DNA of 64,000 bases from positions 7,130,001 through 7,194,000 of the forward strand of contig NZ_CP098740.1 of the NCBI RefSeq assembly GCF_026167665.1, given 5' to 3'. This DNA comes from Streptomyces drozdowiczii (GTDB lineage: Bacteria; Actinomycetota; Actinomycetes; Streptomycetales; Streptomycetaceae). The position numbers and the translations under genes are program-made. Shown one piece after another: positions 61,194 to 64,000 of the stretch (positions within the stretch are counted from its first letter, which is position 1; every line of letters starts with the position of its first letter). The notes below the pieces were generated by a model. The model did no database searches. It saw nothing but the letters and a program-made list of their open reading frames with translations, and was not told the DNA's origin.

Positions 61194-62093
61194 TCAGGCG
61201 CGGCAGACCGGCAGACCGCCGTGGTACCGCGCCATCTCCCGGAACAGCGCCCCGATGTCGAGGGGCGCGCCCGGGAGGGCGCCGCGCTCCTCCGCGTACG
61301 CCCGGTGCAGATTGGGCACCAGGCGCTCGGCGTCCAGGAGCCCGGCGTACGGCCCGGGCCCCGCCTCCCGGGCGACGTCGTACGGGGTCAGGCCGGCGGC
61401 GACGCCCTCGCGGGCGAGCTCCTGGAGGCGGCGGAAGTAGCCCGCGTCGGCGTCGAGGAGTTCCGGGCCGCCGACGGGGCCGTGGCCGGGGACGACCGTG
61501 AGCGGTTCCAGGGCGCGCAACGCGGCGAGGGCGCGCAGGGAGCCGCTGACCGAGCCCATGGGGCAGAACGGGGTGACGCCGTTCATCACCACGTCACCGG
61601 CGAACAGGACGCGCTGGTCCGGCAGCCACACCACGGTGTCGCCGCAGGTGTGCGCGGGCCCCACATGCAGGAGTTCGGCCCGCAGCTCCCCCACGTACAG
61701 GGTCATCCGCTCCTCGAAGGTGACCTGCGGGACGACGACCTCAAGCTCCCCCCAGCGCACCTCGGGCCAGAGCCCCGTCAGGTGCAGCCCCGCCGCGGCG
61801 GCCTCGTCCCGGGCCCGCGCGTGGCCGACGACGACCGCCTCGGGGAAGACGCAGTTGCCGAAGGTGTGGTCGCCGTGGAAGTGCGTGTTGACCAGGTACC
61901 GGGGCGGCCGGTCCGCGACGGCCAGGACCCGGGCGCGCAGGGCGCGGGCCCGGCCCGCGGTGGCGACGGTGTCGACGAGCGCGCTCTCACCGCCGCCGGC
62001 GAGCAGCCCGGAGTTGTTCAGGCACCAGCCGCCGTCGCCCTGGACGTGGGCGTGGACGCCGTCGGCGATCTCGGTGAGCCGGCCGTCCGTCAT
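61194..62093 (-). CDS. Metallo-beta-lactamase-fold hydrolase, ActIV-like cyclase/thioesterase candidate
   Basis: A 299-residue MBL-fold protein with the zinc motif THFHGDHTFGN (His71, His73, Asp75, His76), GPAHTCGDTVVW, FAGDVVMNGV and VPGHGPVGG. In actinorhodin-type clusters an MBL-fold protein (ActIV) closes the second ring and releases the chain. Its position directly after the ACP (TGA-ATG adjacent) in the minimal-PKS operon supports that role. Generic MBL hydrolase is the alternative. Confidence 0.85.
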   Translation of the reverse strand: MTDGRLTEIADGVHAHVQGDGGWCLNNSGLLAGGGESALVDTVATAGRARALRARVLAVADRPPRYLVNTHFHGDHTFGNCVFPEAVVVGHARARDEAAAAGLHLTGLWPEVRWGELEVVVPQVTFEERMTLYVGELRAELLHVGPAHTCGDTVVWLPDQRVLFAGDVVMNGVTPFCPMGSVSGSLRALAALRALEPLTVVPGHGPVGGPELLDADAGYFRRLQELAREGVAAGLTPYDVAREAGPGPYAGLLDAERLVPNLHRAYAEERGALPGAPLDIGALFREMARYHGGLPVCRA

Positions 62094-62357
62094 TCAGGCC
62101 GCCGTCCGGGCGGCCAGCGCCCCGTTGACGAGGTCGAGGTACGCGCGCGGGGTCTGCGCCTCGTCCAGCGCCTCCTCGTCCAGCGCCACGTCGTGATCGC
62201 GCTCGATGACGCCGGTGACCTGGAGCAGGGCCAGCGAGTCGTAGCCGAGGTCGAGGAAGAGGGTGTCCTGGGCGGCCTCGTCCAGCGGCACGCCCTCGTC
62301 GCTGCCGGCGGCGTCGCGCAGCAGGGCGGCAAGGTCGGTCAGGTTCAGGCGGTCCAC
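62094..62357 (-). CDS. Type II PKS acyl carrier protein
   Basis: An 87-residue ACP with attachment site LGYDSLALLQV (Ser41), the D-S-L context of aromatic PKS carriers. GTG 62357 is chosen (AGGAG about 10 bases upstream). It follows the chain-length factor by 74 bases in the canonical KS-alpha/CLF/ACP order. Confidence 0.93.
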   Translation of the reverse strand: MDRLNLTDLAALLRDAAGSDEGVPLDEAAQDTLFLDLGYDSLALLQVTGVIERDHDVALDEEALDEAQTPRAYLDLVNGALAARTAA

Positions 62358-62431
62358 GGTGTTCCCCTCCTGGTACGGGTGTGCGTTCGGGTGGTGCATA
62401 GAGGTGTACGGCGCTCAGAGATGTACGGCGC

Positions 62432-63685
62432 TCACGCGCGGGGCGCGCGCACCACAGCCGCCGCGTTGAAGCCGCCCCGGCCCCGGGCGAGGACCAGCGC
62501 GTGCCGCAGCCGCGCCGGGCGTGGCGCACCGGTCACCAGGTCCACCGGGCAGTCGTCGGCGAGCCGCCCGACCGGTGCGCCCGGCGGGACGACCTGGTCA
62601 CGCAGGGCGAGCAGGGCCGCCGCCAGATCGAGGGCGGACCCGCCCGAACCGAGGCGCCCGAACAGCGACTTCGGGGCCGTCACCGGCACCCCGTACGGGC
62701 CGAAGAGCGCGGTGAGCGCGGCGGCCTCGGCGCGGTCGGCGTCCCGGTCCCCGGCGGCGTCCGCGAAGACCACGTCCACGTCCGCCGCGTCGACCCGGGC
62801 GTCGGCGAGGGCGAGGCGCGCGGCGTCGAGCAGGCGGGGCGCGCCGCGTCCGGGCGCCGGGTCGAAGGTGGCGGCGCAGCCCTCGACGGTGCCGAGGACG
62901 CGGGCCCCCCTGGCGTGCGCGGCGTCGCCGTCCTCCACGACGAGCAGGGCGCCGCCCTCCCCCACGACGTGCCCGGAGGCGTCGGCGGAGAACGGCAGAT
63001 AGGCGTCGGCCGGGTCGCGCCGGGTACTCAGGCCCCCGGCGGCCAGCTGGGCGGTGAGGCCCCACGGGCACACCGTCGCGTCGAAGCCTCCGGTGAGGAC
63101 GGCCCGGCCGCCCTTGCGCAGCTGGCGCCGGGCCTGGGCCATCGCGTCGAGGCCGCCCGCCTGCTCGGAGACGACGACACCGCTGGGGCCGCGCAGGCCG
63201 TGCCGGATGGAGATCTGCCCGGAGTTGGCGGCGTAGAACCAGGCGAAGGACTGGAAGGCGCCGACGTACCGGCTGCCCTTGCTCCACAGCTCCTGGAGCT
63301 CGCGCTGACCGAACTCGAAGCCGCCCGCGCCGTTGGCGGTCACGACGCCCATGCCGTACTCGGGCAGGGCCGACGGGTCGATGTCCGCGTCCGTGATGGC
63401 CTCGGCCGCCGCCGCGAGGGCGAGCCGCGTGACGCGGTCGGTCTGCGGCAGCAGCTTGGCCGGGACGTGCGCCGCGTCCTCGAAGCCGGTGACCTCGCCG
63501 GCGAGGACGGCCGGGTAGCCGGAGGCGTCGAACCGGGTGACGGGGCCGATCGCGCGGTGCCCGCGCAGGACCGCCGACCACCAGGTCTCGGTGCCGACGC
63601 CGCCGGGCGCGGCGATCCCGATGCCGGTGACGGCCGCGGTCGCGGTGCGGGCGGGGGCGTCTGTCTCCGGGGCGGTGACGGTCAT
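62432..63685 (-). CDS. Type II PKS chain-length factor (KS-beta)
   Basis: A 417-residue KS homologue in which the active-site Cys is Gln: [18 protein letters not shown] (Gln175), the diagnostic CLF substitution. It pairs with KS-alpha and sets polyketide length; chain length cannot be read reliably without gatekeeper alignment. The ATG at 63685 overlaps the KS-alpha stop by four bases, the usual translational coupling that gives a 1:1 heterodimer. Confidence 0.96.
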   Translation of the reverse strand: MTVTAPETDAPARTATAAVTGIGIAAPGGVGTETWWSAVLRGHRAIGPVTRFDASGYPAVLAGEVTGFEDAAHVPAKLLPQTDRVTRLALAAAAEAITDADIDPSALPEYGMGVVTANGAGGFEFGQRELQELWSKGSRYVGAFQSFAWFYAANSGQISIRHGLRGPSGVVVSEQAGGLDAMAQARRQLRKGGRAVLTGGFDATVCPWGLTAQLAAGGLSTRRDPADAYLPFSADASGHVVGEGGALLVVEDGDAAHARGARVLGTVEGCAATFDPAPGRGAPRLLDAARLALADARVDAADVDVVFADAAGDRDADRAEAAALTALFGPYGVPVTAPKSLFGRLGSGGSALDLAAALLALRDQVVPPGAPVGRLADDCPVDLVTGAPRPARLRHALVLARGRGGFNAAAVVRAPRA

Positions 63686-64000
63686 CGGTGCGCCTCCGTC
63701 CGGGGTGCGGTGAGCACCATCGCGCTCTGGAAGCCGCCGAATCCGCTGCCGACACTGAGGACGGTGTCGGTGCGCTGCTCGCGGGCGACGAGCGGCACGT
63801 AGTCGAGGTCGCAGCTCGGGTCGGGCTCGTGGAGGTTGGCGGTGGGCGGCACGGTGTCGTGCTCGATGGCCAGCGCGCACGCGGCGATCTCCAGGGAGCC
63901 GATCGCGCCGAGCGAGTGCCCGATCATCGACTTGATCGAGCTGACGGGCACCCGGTAGGCGTGCTCGCCCAGGCTGGCCTTGAAGGCGGCCGTCTCGTGC
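63682..64000 (-). CDS. Type II PKS ketosynthase KS-alpha, C-terminal part
   Basis: Only the last 105 or so residues are inside the window. [41 protein letters not shown] contains the second active-site His of KS-alpha (GHSLGA), and the end [14 protein letters not shown] is typical. The active-site Cys lies beyond the right edge. It is coupled to the CLF. Confidence 0.95.
   Translation of the reverse strand, partial: HETAAFKASLGEHAYRVPVSSIKSMIGHSLGAIGSLEIAACALAIEHDTVPPTANLHEPDPSCDLDYVPLVAREQRTDTVLSVGSGFGGFQSAMVLTAPRTEAHR

Overview
The window is high-GC actinobacterial DNA, almost certainly from a Streptomyces species. The evidence is the codon bias, the frequent GTG starts, the many ATGA/GTGA stop-start overlaps, a SARP-type activator and a type II polyketide synthase. 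There are no rRNA or tRNA genes, insertion sequences or CRISPR arrays that I can see. From about 15 kb to the right edge it is one biosynthetic gene cluster that runs out of the window inside the KS-alpha gene.

Left flank (1-15 kb): ordinary accessory genes. These are a histidine phosphatase fragment, an aminoglycoside-adenylyltransferase-like protein, a DUF2871 membrane protein, a SMR exporter/azoreductase pair with a divergent TetR repressor and two visible operators, a LysR regulator, an MFS exporter, several GNAT acetyltransferases, a phosphotransferase and a PPOX flavoprotein. Three genes here have broken or suspicious frames (1.4-2.6, 2.7-3.6 and 8.3-9.4 kb). Each would be restored by one added base, which points to base-calling deletions in G/C runs as much as to real pseudogenes.

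Left arm of the cluster (15-21 kb): two DUF1772 membrane proteins, a Tat-exported multicopper oxidase, and a PLP decarboxylase-GNAT-unknown operon. Two of these promoters carry the direct repeat (T/G)GTTGC-N7-TTGCG that recurs deeper in the cluster.

Core operon (31-21 kb, minus strand, 11 genes): alpha-oxoamine synthase, FabF-like KS, MaoC-like double hotdog, discrete adenylation enzyme, carrier protein, TrpD-like, TrpA-like, ectoine-synthase-like, acyl-CoA dehydrogenase, TrpF-like, TrpC-like. There is no trpE or trpB, and several catalytic residues of the Trp-like enzymes are changed. I read this as a dedicated route that loads an amino acid on a carrier and uses PRPP chemistry to build a nitrogen heterocycle, plausibly a cyclic or bicyclic amidine as reported for the pyrrolopyrrole of kosinostatin/quinocycline.

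Regulation and central block (31-42 kb): a SARP activator; a FabG-FabH-ACP set; a divergent five-gene tailoring operon (methyltransferase, Baeyer-Villiger-type flavoprotein, cytokinin-dehydrogenase-like flavoprotein, SRPBCC protein, hydrolase); a third DUF1772 protein with a hemerythrin-like partner; and an NmrA-type reductase.

Methyl-donor operon (52-42 kb): a condensation-domain-like protein followed by metK, adoK, metH, metF and ahcY, a complete S-adenosylmethionine regeneration cycle.

Type II PKS arm (64-52 kb): KS-alpha (partial), chain-length factor, ACP, an ActIV-like metallo-beta-lactamase-fold cyclase/thioesterase, a SnoaL-like protein, an acyl-CoA ligase, a PHBH-type FAD hydroxylase, an ActIII-like ketoreductase, a didomain aromatase/cyclase, a large acyl-CoA-dehydrogenase-like protein and a phosphopantetheinyl transferase. 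The predicted product is therefore a methylated aromatic polyketide (anthraquinone/actinorhodin-type folding) joined to an unusual N-heterocycle.
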